From NCBI RefSeq assembly GCF_003752505.1, contig NZ_RKHO01000001.1:1054001-1118000 (forward strand): DNA of 64,000 bases. Direction: 5' to 3'. The DNA comes from Nocardioides aurantiacus (GTDB taxonomy: Bacteria; Actinomycetota; Actinomycetes; Propionibacteriales; Nocardioidaceae). Below the pieces are notes generated by a model. That model was given only the letters and a program-made list of their open reading frames with translations. It was not told the origin of the DNA and did not search any database. This document shows, piece after piece, positions 21,718-31,893 of this stretch; the stretch's first letter is position 1, and each line of letters starts with the position of its first letter. Made by a program: the position numbers and the translations under genes.

Positions 21718-23888
21718 GCGTCCCGGAGAGCTTCGCCGGACTGCCCCTGGCGGGCGAGGTCCGCGCCGAAGAGGCCGTCGAGCGGGAGCCGTGGCCCTCG
21801 CCGGAGGGCATCGACGTGCTGCCGGTCTACGGCCCCGAGCACCTCGAGGGCCTCGACGCCCTCGACACCTACCCCGGCCTCGCGCCGTTCCTGCGCGGGC
21901 CCTACCCGACGATGTACACCACCCAGCCCTGGACGGTGCGCCAGTACGCCGGGTTCTCGACCGCCGAGGAGTCCAACGCCTTCTACCGGCGCAACCTCGC
22001 GGCCGGGCAGAAGGGCCTCTCGGTCGCCTTCGACCTCGCCACCCACCGCGGCTACGACTCCGACCACCCGCGGGTCAAGGGCGACGTCGGCATGGCCGGC
22101 GTCGCGATCGACTCGATCTACGACGCCCGCACCCTCTTCGACGGCATCCCGCTCGACGAGATGTCGGTCTCGATGACCATGAACGGCGCGGTGCTGCCGA
22201 TCATGGCGCTCTACATCGCCGCGGCCGAGGAGCAGGGGGTGAAGCCGGAGCAGCTCACGGGGACCATCCAGAACGACATCCTCAAGGAGTTCATGGTCCG
22301 CAACACCTACATCTACCCGCCGCAGCCGAGCATGCGGATCATCTCCGACATCTTCGCCTACACCTCGGCCAAGATGCCGCGCTTCAACTCCATCTCGATC
22401 TCGGGCTACCACATCCAGGAGGCCGGGGCGACGGCCGACCTGGAGCTGGCCTACACGCTGGCCGACGGCGTGGAGTACATCCGCGCGGGCCTCGACGCCG
22501 GCCTGACGATCGACCAGTTCGCCCCGCGGCTGTCCTTCTTCTGGGCCATCGGGATGAACTTCTTCATGGAGGTCGCCAAGCTCCGCGCGGCCCGCGCGCT
22601 GTGGGCCCGTCTCGTCGCCCAGTTCGAGCCGCAGAACCCCAAGTCGCTGTCGCTGCGCACGCACTCGCAGACCAGCGGCTGGTCGCTGACCGCGCAGGAC
22701 GTGTTCAACAACGTGCAGCGCACCTGCATCGAGGCGATGGCCGCGACCCAGGGCCACACCCAGAGCCTGCACACCAACGCCCTCGACGAGGCGATCGCGC
22801 TGCCGACCGACTTCTCGGCCCGGATCGCGCGCAACACCCAGCTGCTGCTGCAGCAGGAGTCCGGCACGACCGGGACCATCGACCCCTGGGGCGGCAGCTG
22901 GTACGTCGAGCGGCTGACCCACGACCTCGCCGAGCGCGCCTGGGCGCACATCAGCGAGGTCGAGGCGGCCGGCGGCATGGCCAAGGCCATCGAGGAGGGC
23001 CTGCCCAAGATGCGCATCGAGGAGGCCGCCGCCCGCACCCAGGCGCGGCTCGACTCCGGGGTGCAGACCCTCGTGGGCGTCAACACCTACCGCCTCGCCG
23101 ACGAGGACAAGCTCGACGTGCTGCGGGTCGACAACGCCAGCGTCTACCGCCAGCAGCTCGACAAGCTGGCGCGGCTGCGCGAGGAGCGCGACGACGAGGA
23201 GGTGCGCCGCACCCTCGAGGCGCTGACCCGCTCGGCCGAGGCCGGCGTCTCGACCGGTGCGACCAGCGGGCCCGAGGCCTCCGACGGCAACCTCCTCGCC
23301 CTGGCCGTCGACGCCGCCCGGGCCAAGGCCACGGTGGGGGAGATCTCGGAGGCGCTGGAGCAGGTCTACGGCCGCCACCGCGCCACCATCCGTACGATCT
23401 CGGGCGTGTACAAGCGCGAGTCGGGCAGCAGCGAGGCGCTCGGCAAGGTGCTCGCGGCCACGGAGAAGTTCGCCGAGGACGAGGGCCGTCGCCCGCGCAT
23501 CCTGGTGGCCAAGATGGGCCAGGACGGTCACGACCGCGGCCAGAAGGTCATCGTCACGGCCTTCGCCGACATGGGCTTCGACGTCGACGTGGGGCCGCTG
23601 TTCTCCACCCCCGAGGAGGTCGCGCAGCAGGCGGTCGACGCCGACGTGCACGTGGTCGGGGTCAACTCGCTCGCCGCGGGCCACCTGACGCTGGTGCCCG
23701 AGCTCAAGCAGGCGCTGGCCGACCAGGGGGCCGAGGACGTGATGGTGGTCGTGGGCGGCGTGATCCCGCCCGACGACGTGCCCACGCTGCTCGAGGCGGG
23801 GGCGGCCGAGGTGTTCCTGCCCGGCACCGTCATCGCCGACGCCGCGCTCGGCCTGCTGGAGAAGCTCTCGGCCCAGCTGGGTCACTGA
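21714..23888 (+). CDS. mutB: Methylmalonyl-CoA mutase large (alpha, catalytic) subunit
   Basis: 724-residue adenosylcobalamin enzyme converting (R)-methylmalonyl-CoA to succinyl-CoA. The CoA-binding TIM barrel includes [37 protein letters not shown] and [19 protein letters not shown]. The C-terminal B12 domain (about residues 590-720) has [15 protein letters not shown], whose His of DGHDRG near residue 604 is the lower cobalt ligand, then [10 protein letters not shown] and [14 protein letters not shown] overlaps the mutA stop; meaB follows after two bases. Confidence 0.97.
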   Translation: MSVPESFAGLPLAGEVRAEEAVEREPWPSPEGIDVLPVYGPEHLEGLDALDTYPGLAPFLRGPYPTMYTTQPWTVRQYAGFSTAEESNAFYRRNLAAGQKGLSVAFDLATHRGYDSDHPRVKGDVGMAGVAIDSIYDARTLFDGIPLDEMSVSMTMNGAVLPIMALYIAAAEEQGVKPEQLTGTIQNDILKEFMVRNTYIYPPQPSMRIISDIFAYTSAKMPRFNSISISGYHIQEAGATADLELAYTLADGVEYIRAGLDAGLTIDQFAPRLSFFWAIGMNFFMEVAKLRAARALWARLVAQFEPQNPKSLSLRTHSQTSGWSLTAQDVFNNVQRTCIEAMAATQGHTQSLHTNALDEAIALPTDFSARIARNTQLLLQQESGTTGTIDPWGGSWYVERLTHDLAERAWAHISEVEAAGGMAKAIEEGLPKMRIEEAAARTQARLDSGVQTLVGVNTYRLADEDKLDVLRVDNASVYRQQLDKLARLREERDDEEVRRTLEALTRSAEAGVSTGATSGPEASDGNLLALAVDAARAKATVGEISEALEQVYGRHRATIRTISGVYKRESGSSEALGKVLAATEKFAEDEGRRPRILVAKMGQDGHDRGQKVIVTAFADMGFDVDVGPLFSTPEEVAQQAVDADVHVVGVNSLAAGHLTLVPELKQALADQGAEDVMVVVGGVIPPDDVPTLLEAGAAEVFLPGTVIADAALGLLEKLSAQLGH

Positions 23889-23890
23889 GG

Positions 23891-24877
23891 GTGGCCGGCA
23901 GGGACGTCGCCTCGCTGGTCACCGGCATCCGCGAGGGTCGCCGGGCCGCGGTGGCGCGCGCGATCACGCTGGTCGAGTCGGCGCGCCCCGACCACCGGGT
24001 CACCGCCCGCGAGCTGCTCACCGAGCTGGCGGGGGAGCCCGACCGGGCCCCGGCCGTGCGGGTCGGCGTCTCCGGGGTGCCCGGCGTGGGCAAGTCGACC
24101 TTCATCGAGGGCCTCGGCACCCGGCTGACCTCCGCCGGCCACCGCGTCGGCGTGCTCGCCGTCGACCCGTCCTCGGTCCGCACCGGCGGCTCGGTGCTGG
24201 GCGACAAGACGCGGATGGCGACGCTGACCGCCGACCCGCAGGCCTACATCCGGCCCTCCCCGAGCGCCGGCACCCTGGGCGGGGTCGCGCGGGCGACGAC
24301 CCAGGCGATGGTGGTGCTCGAGGCCGCGGGCTACGACGTGGTGCTGGTCGAGACCGTCGGCGTCGGCCAGTCCGAGGTGACCGTGGCCGGCATGGTCGAC
24401 ACCTTCCTGTTCCTCACCCTGGCCCGCACCGGCGACCAGCTGCAGGGCATCAAGAAGGGCATCCTGGAGATCGCCGACGTGATCGCGGTCAACAAGGCCG
24501 ACGGCGACCGCGCGCAGGAGGCGCGGTCGGCGGCCAAGGAGCTCGCCGGCGCGCTGCGGCTGGTGCAGGGCACCTCCGACGGCTGGGTGCCGCCGGTGCT
24601 GACCTGCTCGGCGCTGCACGACGAGGGACTCGAGGAGGTCTGGGCGCGGGTGCTCGCGCACCGGGAGTCGCTGGGGGAGCAGGGGCTGGCCGCCAAGCGT
24701 GCCGCGCAGCAGCACGACTTCACCTGGGCGCTGGTGCGCGACGAGCTCGACCAGCGGCTGCGACGGTCCCCGGGGGTGGCGGCCGTGCGGGACGACGTAC
24801 GACGGGCGCTGCTGGCCGGCGAGACCACGGCCCCCCTGGCCGCCGACCGGCTGCTCGCGGCGTACGACTCGGACTGA
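23891..24877 (+). CDS. meaB: Methylmalonyl-CoA mutase-associated GTPase MeaB
   Basis: 328-residue P-loop GTPase of the ArgK/MeaB family that gates cobalamin loading and protects methylmalonyl-CoA mutase from inactivation. Motifs: Walker A GVPGVGKSTFIEGLG (about residues 60-74), DPSSVRTGGSVLGDKTRM switch region, ETVGVGQSEV, and the guanine-specificity motif NKADGD. The C-terminal dimerisation arm is present. GTG start two bases after the mutB stop; the three genes form one operon. Confidence 0.95.
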   Translation: MAGRDVASLVTGIREGRRAAVARAITLVESARPDHRVTARELLTELAGEPDRAPAVRVGVSGVPGVGKSTFIEGLGTRLTSAGHRVGVLAVDPSSVRTGGSVLGDKTRMATLTADPQAYIRPSPSAGTLGGVARATTQAMVVLEAAGYDVVLVETVGVGQSEVTVAGMVDTFLFLTLARTGDQLQGIKKGILEIADVIAVNKADGDRAQEARSAAKELAGALRLVQGTSDGWVPPVLTCSALHDEGLEEVWARVLAHRESLGEQGLAAKRAAQQHDFTWALVRDELDQRLRRSPGVAAVRDDVRRALLAGETTAPLAADRLLAAYDSD

Positions 24878-24927
24878 GGCCCGGTCTCGACCCGCGGGTG
24901 TCGGCGACCGGCACCGGTCCCGCCCGA

Positions 24928-24933
24928 TACCCT
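24928..24933 (+). promoter_or_regulatory. -10 hexamer TACCCT, leaderless promoter of amidohydrolase
   Basis: TACCCT (within GATACCCT) ends seven bases before the GTG at 24941; no Shine-Dalgarno is visible. Confidence 0.45.
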
Positions 24934-24940
24934 TGCCCGA

Positions 24941-26155
24941 GTGACCCCGCCACCCACCGCCACCGCCGACCTCGCGCAGGCCGTGGTCGAGGGGGTCCGT
25001 GACCGCGAGGAGCTGCTCGTCGAGGTCCGTCGCGACCTCCACGCGCACCCCGAGCTGTCCTGGTCCGAGCACCGCACCGCGGCCCTGGTCGCCAAGCACC
25101 TCGAGCACGCCGGCCTCGACCCGCGCCCGATGCCGCGCGGCGGGCTGCTCGTCGAGGTGGGCGGCGCCCACGACGGACCGACGGTGGCGCTGCGTGCCGA
25201 CCTCGACGCGCTCCCGGTCGAGGACCGCACCGGCGACCCGTGGGCCAGCACCGTCCCCGGGGTCGCCCACGCCTGCGGGCACGACGTCCACACCACCGCG
25301 CTGCTGGGTGCCGGGCTCGCCCTGGCCGCCCACGCCGAACGGCTGCCGGGCCGGGTCCGCCTGGTCTTCCAGCCGGCCGAGGAGATCATGCCGGGCGGGG
25401 CGCTGATGGCCATCGACGCCGGCGCCCTCGACGGCGTCAGCCGCATCTTCGGCCTCCACGTCGACCCCACGCTCGACGTCGGCACGGTCGGGCTGCGCGA
25501 GGGCCCGCTGACCGGCGCCGCCGACCACCTCGACGTCGTGCTCACCGGCAAGGGCGGCCACACCTCGCGCCCCCACCTGACCGAGGACCTCACCTTCGCG
25601 CTCGGCAAGCTCGTCACCGAGCTGCCCGCGGTGCTCTCGCGGCGGCTCGACCCGCGCGCCGGGGCCAGCGTGGTGTGGGGACTGGTCCAGGCCGGTTCGG
25701 CCGTCAACGTGATCCCCTCCACGGGTCGCGCCGGCGGGACCGTGCGGATGCTCGACGCGGTCGCGTGGGCCGACGCCGAGCAGCTGGTGAGCGACATCGT
25801 CGCGCAGATCGTCGAGCCCTACGGCGTCGAGCCGGTCATCCGCTACGTCCGTGGCGTCCCGCCGGTGGTCAACGAGCCCCGGTCGACGCAGTTGCTGGGC
25901 CGTGCCGTGCGCGAGGTGCTGGGCGAGGAGGCCGCCGTGGGCACGACGCAGAGCCTGGGCGGCGAGGACTTCGCGTGGTACGTCGACACGGTGCCGGGCG
26001 CGATGGGTCGCCTGGGGGTCCGCACGCCGGGCGGTCCGACGTACGACCTGCACCAGGGGGACCTGCGCATCGACGAGCGCGCCACGGTCGTCGGGGCGGG
26101 CGTCCTGGCCGCCGCCGCACTGGCCTCGCTGGCCGCCGAGGTCACCGACCGATAA
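24941..26155 (+). CDS. M20 family amidohydrolase (amino-acid conjugate hydrolase type)
   Basis: 404-residue metallo-amidohydrolase of the M20D group (IAA-amino acid/hippurate/N-acyl amino acid hydrolases). Visible motifs: RRDLHAHPELSWSEHRTA, LRADLDALPVEDRTG, metal site ACGHDVHTTALLGAG, QPAEEIMPGGALMAI, the small dimerisation domain about residues 185-300, and SLGGEDFAWYVD at the C-terminal metal ligand. It releases an amino acid from an N-acyl derivative; the natural substrate is unknown. It stands alone between the mutase operon and the nucleoside transporter. Confidence 0.9.
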   Translation: MTPPPTATADLAQAVVEGVRDREELLVEVRRDLHAHPELSWSEHRTAALVAKHLEHAGLDPRPMPRGGLLVEVGGAHDGPTVALRADLDALPVEDRTGDPWASTVPGVAHACGHDVHTTALLGAGLALAAHAERLPGRVRLVFQPAEEIMPGGALMAIDAGALDGVSRIFGLHVDPTLDVGTVGLREGPLTGAADHLDVVLTGKGGHTSRPHLTEDLTFALGKLVTELPAVLSRRLDPRAGASVVWGLVQAGSAVNVIPSTGRAGGTVRMLDAVAWADAEQLVSDIVAQIVEPYGVEPVIRYVRGVPPVVNEPRSTQLLGRAVREVLGEEAAVGTTQSLGGEDFAWYVDTVPGAMGRLGVRTPGGPTYDLHQGDLRIDERATVVGAGVLAAAALASLAAEVTDR

Positions 26156-26205
26156 CACTTGCAGCCCACCCCTCCCGACCGGTAGGTGCGGTCGAGCGGC
26201 TCGCT

Positions 26206-26211
26206 TAGGGT
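26206..26211 (+). promoter_or_regulatory. -10 hexamer TAGGGT upstream of BMP lipoprotein gene
   Basis: TAGGGT (within GCTTAGGGTGC) lies 46 bases before the TTG start at 26258. The short leader contains a GTGCC...GGCAC hairpin and an AGGAGG site. Confidence 0.45.
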
Positions 26212-26257
26212 GCGTCGAGACGTGCCGGTCAGTGGCACCCGAGACCCAGGAGGCATC

Positions 26258-27370
26258 TTGCGTCGCATGAGCAAGATCGCGGCAGTGACCATGGTGGGGG
26301 CCCTCGCCCTGACCGGGTGTGGCAGCAACAGCGGCGGCGGCGGTGGGGGCAGCGACAGCGGCTCCGGCGGCTCGGCCTCCGAGGACGTCTGCAAGAGCAA
26401 GACCGACGGCGAGGGGCCCAAGATCGGCCTGGCGTACGACGTCGGCGGCCGCGGCGACCAGTCCTTCAACGACTCGGCCTACGCCGGCCTGAAGAAGGCC
26501 GTGGACGAGATCGACGCCACCTGCGTCGAGGCCAACGCCCAGACCGACGACAACGACACCACCCGCGCCGAGCGGCTGCGGACCCTGGCCGAGGGCGGCG
26601 TCAACCCCGTCATCGCGGTCGGCTACCTCTACTCCCCGGCCGCGGCCCAGGTCGCGCCGGAGTACCCCGACGTCGACTTCGCGGTCATCGACGGCTTCAG
26701 CACCACCATCGCCAAGGACGCGACCAACCTCGCCGACCTGACCTTCGCCGAGAACGAGGGCTCCTACCTCGTCGGCGTCGCTGCGGCGCTGAAGTCCGAG
26801 AGCGGCAAGATCGGCTTCGTCGGCGGTGTCGACGGTGCGCTGATCCAGAAGTTCGAGGCGGGCTACGTCGCCGGCGCGAAGTCGGTCAAGCCCGACATCG
26901 ACGTCGAGATCCAGTACCTCACGCAGGACCAGAACGACGCCGCCGCCGGCTACGAGAACCCCTCAGGGGGCAAGGCCGCGGCCGAGGCGATGTACCAGGA
27001 CGGTCGCGACGTGGTCTACCACGCCGCCGGCAAGTCGGGCCTCGGTGTCTTCCAGGCCGCCGCGGCCGCCGGTGAGGGCAACTGGGCCATCGGCGTCGAC
27101 TCCGACCAGTACCTCACCGCGCCCGAGGACCAGCAGCCGCGCATCCTGACCTCGATGCTCAAGCGCATCGACACCGCGGTCTTCGAGGCCGGCAGCGCCG
27201 TGGCCGACGACAGCTGGAAGTCCGGCTTCGTCACCTACGACCTGAAGAGCGACGGCGTGGGCTACTCCACCTCGGGCGGCTTCGTCGACGACCTCAGGAC
27301 CCAGATCGACGAGGCCGGCGACCAGATCAAGAGCGGCGAGGTCACGGTTCCGAGCGAGCCGGAGAACTGA
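26258..27370 (+). CDS. BMP family ABC transporter nucleoside-binding lipoprotein
   Basis: Membrane-anchored purine/pyrimidine nucleoside-binding protein (BmpA/PnrA family), 370 residues from the TTG at 26258, which follows AGGAGG; an in-frame ATG at 26267 is the alternative. Basic n-region, hydrophobic core VTMVGALALTGC with lipobox LTGC, then a Gly/Ser linker. Family motifs: IGLAYDVGGRGDQSFNDSAY, FAENEGSYLVGVAAAL, GFVGGVDGALIQKFEAGYVA, VVYHAAGKSGLGVFQAA and AIGVDSDQY. First gene of the nucleoside ABC cluster, separated from the ATPase gene by a very stable hairpin. Confidence 0.95.
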   Translation: MRRMSKIAAVTMVGALALTGCGSNSGGGGGGSDSGSGGSASEDVCKSKTDGEGPKIGLAYDVGGRGDQSFNDSAYAGLKKAVDEIDATCVEANAQTDDNDTTRAERLRTLAEGGVNPVIAVGYLYSPAAAQVAPEYPDVDFAVIDGFSTTIAKDATNLADLTFAENEGSYLVGVAAALKSESGKIGFVGGVDGALIQKFEAGYVAGAKSVKPDIDVEIQYLTQDQNDAAAGYENPSGGKAAAEAMYQDGRDVVYHAAGKSGLGVFQAAAAAGEGNWAIGVDSDQYLTAPEDQQPRILTSMLKRIDTAVFEAGSAVADDSWKSGFVTYDLKSDGVGYSTSGGFVDDLRTQIDEAGDQIKSGEVTVPSEPEN

Positions 27371-27408
27371 CCCGCAGGCCCGGCCCACGGCCGGTCCAGC
27401 AGCAGTGA

Positions 27409-27450
27409 CCAGGTGCCCGGGCGACCCGTAGGGTCTGCCCGGGCACCTGG
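27409..27450. terminator. Intra-operon stem-loop after the binding-protein gene
   Basis: CCAGGTGCCCGGGC (27409-27422) pairs perfectly with GCCCGGGCACCTGG (27437-27450). The 14-base loop can itself form GACCC/GGGTC. Placed between binding-protein and ATPase genes, it probably terminates part of the transcripts or protects the upstream mRNA 3' end, giving excess binding protein. Confidence 0.65.
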
Positions 27451-27480
27451 CGTGTCCCACCACGAGGAGGTAGGCGGATC

Positions 27481-29033
<1,553 letters not shown>

Positions 29034-29037
<4 letters not shown>

Positions 29038-30215
29038 GCGTCGTACGCCGGGCCGGGCTCGTGCTCGCCGCCCCCGTCCTGGCGCTGGTGGCCGCCGGGC
29101 TGATCGTGAGCGCGCTGCTGCTCGCCACCGGTGACGACGTCGCCGGCTTCTGGAGCGTGATGACGGCGCTGCCGGGGGAGCGCGCGATCGTCGCGATCGC
29201 CAACCAGTCGGCCATCCTCTACCTCTCCGGCGTGGCCGCGGCCATCGGCTTCCGGATGAACCTGTTCAACATCGGCGTCGAGGGCCAGTACCGCCTGGCC
29301 GGCTTCGCCGCCGGCGCCTTCGCCGGCCAGGCCTGGCTGCCGGGCTACCTCAACACCGTGGCCGCCATCCTGGTCGCGATGCTCGTCGGCGCGCTGTGGG
29401 CCGGCATCGCCGGCGCACTGCGGGCCTACCGCGGCGTCAGCGAGGTGATCTCGACGATCATGCTCAACGCCATCGCGGGCTCGCTGATCGGCTACTTCAT
29501 CAAGCAGTGGGGCGAGCGCACCGGCAACGCGACCAACACCAAGGCGATGCCCGAGGGCAGCCGGGTCGGCACCATCGCGCTGTTCCCCGAGAGCCCGGTG
29601 CAGCTCTACGGCCTGGCGCTGCTCGCGGTCGTGGTCGGCGTGCTGTTCTGGGTGCTGCTCAACCGCACCCGCTTCGGCTTCGACCTGCGTGCCACGGGCG
29701 CCTCGGAGTCCGCGGCCGTGGCCAGCGGCGTCGACACCCGCCGGATGATCGTGGTCACGATGCTCGTCTCGGGCGCCGTCGCCGGCCTGATCGGGCTGCC
29801 GGTGATGTTCTCGCAGTCGTTCAACTACGGCTCCTCCTTCCAGACCGGGCTCGGGTTCACCGGCATCGCGGTGGCGCTGCTCGGGCGCAACCACCCCGTC
29901 GGCATCGCCTTCGGCGCGCTGGTCTTCGCCTACCTCTCCCAGCAGGCCAACCTGCTCAACATCCAGGCCGGCATCAGCCCCGACATCATCGAGGCGACCC
30001 AGGGCATCATCGTGCTGGCCGTGGTCATCGCCTACGTCGTCGTACGCCGCTACCGCGTCCGCCAGGAGCAGGCCCAGGTGGCCCGCCAGCTCGACGACGA
30101 GGCCCCTCCGGGCCGTGGTGGACCGCCGGCCCCGACCGACCCGACCGACCCGACCGACCCGGCCGCCCCGGCCGCCCCGACGCCCGCCCCGACCCCTGCC
30201 GGAGGTGCCCGATGA
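29034..30215 (+). CDS. Nucleoside ABC transporter permease 1
   Basis: 393-residue inner-membrane permease of the BPD_transp_2 (RbsC/YufP-like) family with about eight to ten hydrophobic segments. Family motifs include FRMNLFNIGVEGQYRLAGF, GVSEVISTIMLNAIAG, RTRFGFDLRATGASESAA and GFTGIAVALLGRNHPVGI. The C-terminal cytoplasmic tail (from about residue 360) is low complexity, with three exact PTD repeats and two PAA repeats encoded by tandem 9-base units. Start and stop both overlap neighbours by four bases. It pairs with the next permease. Confidence 0.93.
30132..30176. repeat. Tandem 9-base repeats in permease 1 C-terminus
   Basis: CCGACCGAC is repeated three times (30132-30158) and is followed by two copies of CCGGCCGCC (30159-30176). 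Each unit encodes three residues (PTD, then PAA), so copy-number change would keep the frame. Confidence 0.8.
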
Positions 30216-31489
30216 GCGTCCCCACCCCCGCGAGCAGCGCCACCGGGGCGCGCTCGGCCGCCGCCGGCGCCGCCGAGCCCGCCCCGCGTCGCGGCCTGCG
30301 GCTGCTCGGCATCGGTGTCGCCGTCTTCCTGCTGCTGTGCCTGGTGCGGGTGGTCACGGGCGCCGGGCCGCTGACGTCCTTCGGCACCCTGGCGCTGACC
30401 CTCACCGCGGCCACCCCGATCGCGATGGCGGGCCTGGGTGGGCTGTGGTCCGAGCGCGCGGGCGTGGTCAACATCGGCCTCGAGGGCATGATGATCCTCG
30501 GCACGCTCGGCGCGGGCTACATCGGCTACAACTACGGCTGGGTCGCCGGTGTCCTCGGAGCGATCGTCTTCGGCATCGTCGGCGGGGCGCTGCACGCACT
30601 GGCCACCGTCGTCTTCGCGGTCGACCACATCGTCTCCGGCGTCGCGATCAACATCATCGCCCTGGGCATCTCCGGCTTCCTGGCCGAGGTGTGGTTCTCC
30701 GCGCTGCCGGGAGGCGGTCCCACGCAGTCGCCCCCGCTGCCCGCCGTGCCGCGCATCGACGTCCCCTTCGTCTCCGAGCCGGCCAAGGCGCTGGCCGAGC
30801 GAGGCTGGTTCGTCGTCAGCGACCTGGCCGGGCTGGTCGAGGTGTTCACCCGCAACCTCTCGCTGCTCCACGTCGTCGGGCTGCTGCTCCTGCCGCTGAG
30901 CTTCTGGCTGCTCTGGCGCACGCGCTTCGGGCTGCGGCTGCGCTCGGTCGGCGAGGCCCCCGCCGCGGCGGAGTCGCTGGGCGTCGACGTCTACCGCTAC
31001 AAGGTCGTCGCCGTGCTGGTCTCGGGCGCGCTGGCCGGCTTCGGCGGCGCCATGATCGCGATGGTCTCGTCCTCGGGCTTCCAGGTCGGGATGAGCAGCG
31101 GCATCGGCTACATCGGACTGGCCGCGATGATCTTCGGGAACTGGCGTCCCACCGGCCTGCTCGTCGGGGCGCTGCTCTTCGGCTACACCCAGGCGCTGCC
31201 GTTCCGCAACGGCCCGGAGACCGTGCACGCGCTGCTCCTCCTGGTCGGCGTGCTGCTCGTCGTCGTCGCCGTCGTGCAGGTGGTGCAGCGCAAGGGCCGC
31301 ACCGCGGTCTGGCTGGGCGTGTTCGCCGTCGCCTTCCTGGCGTGGTTCGCCAGCACCGACGTGGTGCCGGCCGACTTCACCCGGATGTCGCCCTACGTCA
31401 CCACGCTGCTGGTGCTCGCGCTGGCCTCGCAGCGGCTGCGGATGCCCGCCGCCGACGGCGTGATCTACCGCAAGGGAGCGGCCGGGTGA
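30212..31489 (+). CDS. Nucleoside ABC transporter permease 2
   Basis: 425-residue BPD_transp_2 family permease (YufQ-like), partner of permease 1. An Ala-rich cytoplasmic N-terminus (about 30 residues) precedes the hydrophobic helices. Motifs: GLWSERAGVVNIGLEGMMIL, VDHIVSGVAINIIALGISGF, RTRFGLRLRSVGEAPAAAES and IGYIGLAAMIFGNWRPTG. A loop of about 60 residues (ALPGGGPTQSPPLPAVPRID onward) extends between helices. The last hydrophobic segments are extra relative to the shortest homologues. ATG overlaps the previous TGA; its own TGA overlaps the cdd GTG. Confidence 0.93.
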   Translation: MSVPTPASSATGARSAAAGAAEPAPRRGLRLLGIGVAVFLLLCLVRVVTGAGPLTSFGTLALTLTAATPIAMAGLGGLWSERAGVVNIGLEGMMILGTLGAGYIGYNYGWVAGVLGAIVFGIVGGALHALATVVFAVDHIVSGVAINIIALGISGFLAEVWFSALPGGGPTQSPPLPAVPRIDVPFVSEPAKALAERGWFVVSDLAGLVEVFTRNLSLLHVVGLLLLPLSFWLLWRTRFGLRLRSVGEAPAAAESLGVDVYRYKVVAVLVSGALAGFGGAMIAMVSSSGFQVGMSSGIGYIGLAAMIFGNWRPTGLLVGALLFGYTQALPFRNGPETVHALLLLVGVLLVVVAVVQVVQRKGRTAVWLGVFAVAFLAWFASTDVVPADFTRMSPYVTTLLVLALASQRLRMPAADGVIYRKGAAG

Positions 31490-31893
31490 GCGAGGCTCCC
31501 GACGAGCCCGTCGGCGGCTGGGAGGCGCTCCGGGCCGAGGCGGTCGCCGCCTCCGCGCACGCCTACGCGCCGTACTCCCGCTTCCGGGTCGGCGCCGCCG
31601 CCCTGGTCGACGACGGCCGGATGGTCTCGGGCTGCAACGTCGAGAACGCGGCGTACGGCGTGGCGCTGTGCGCCGAGTGCGGTCTGGTCTCCCAGCTCCA
31701 CCGCAGCGGCGGCGGTCGGTTGACCCACTTCGTGTGCGTCGACGGCGAGGAGCGACTGATCATGCCGTGCGGTCGCTGCCGACAGCTGCTGTGGGAGAAC
31801 GGCGGTGCCGACCTGCTGCTGCTCACCGCGCGCGGCGTACGACGCATGGACGAGGTGCTGCCCGATGCCTTCGGCGCCGACGACCTCGGTTGA
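31486..31893 (+). CDS. cdd: Cytidine deaminase
   Basis: 135-residue zinc enzyme deaminating cytidine and deoxycytidine to uridine and deoxyuridine. The zinc site is of the three-cysteine tetrameric type: CAEC (replacing HAE) after NVENAAYGVAL, and PCGRCRQ. AYAPYSRFRVGAAAL is the family N-terminal motif. The GTG start overlaps the permease stop (GTGA), so it is coupled to the transporter. The last 29 bases overlap the start of the P450 gene in another frame. Confidence 0.95.
   Translation: MSEAPDEPVGGWEALRAEAVAASAHAYAPYSRFRVGAAALVDDGRMVSGCNVENAAYGVALCAECGLVSQLHRSGGGRLTHFVCVDGEERLIMPCGRCRQLLWENGGADLLLLTARGVRRMDEVLPDAFGADDLG

Noticed and set aside
21507-26158. Long minus-strand frames opposite mutA, mutB, meaB and the amidohydrolase
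   Set aside because: Same composition effect; the plus-strand proteins have complete catalytic motifs.
27371-27480. Purine or other riboswitch before the transporter ATPase gene
   Set aside because: The stem-loop is a simple GC-rich hairpin within an operon and shows none of the conserved junction sequences of known purine riboswitches.
31865-31893. Overlap of cdd and P450 read as an annotation error
   Set aside because: No other ATG/GTG in the P450 frame gives the usual N-terminus, and the cdd stop is fixed by its conserved length.
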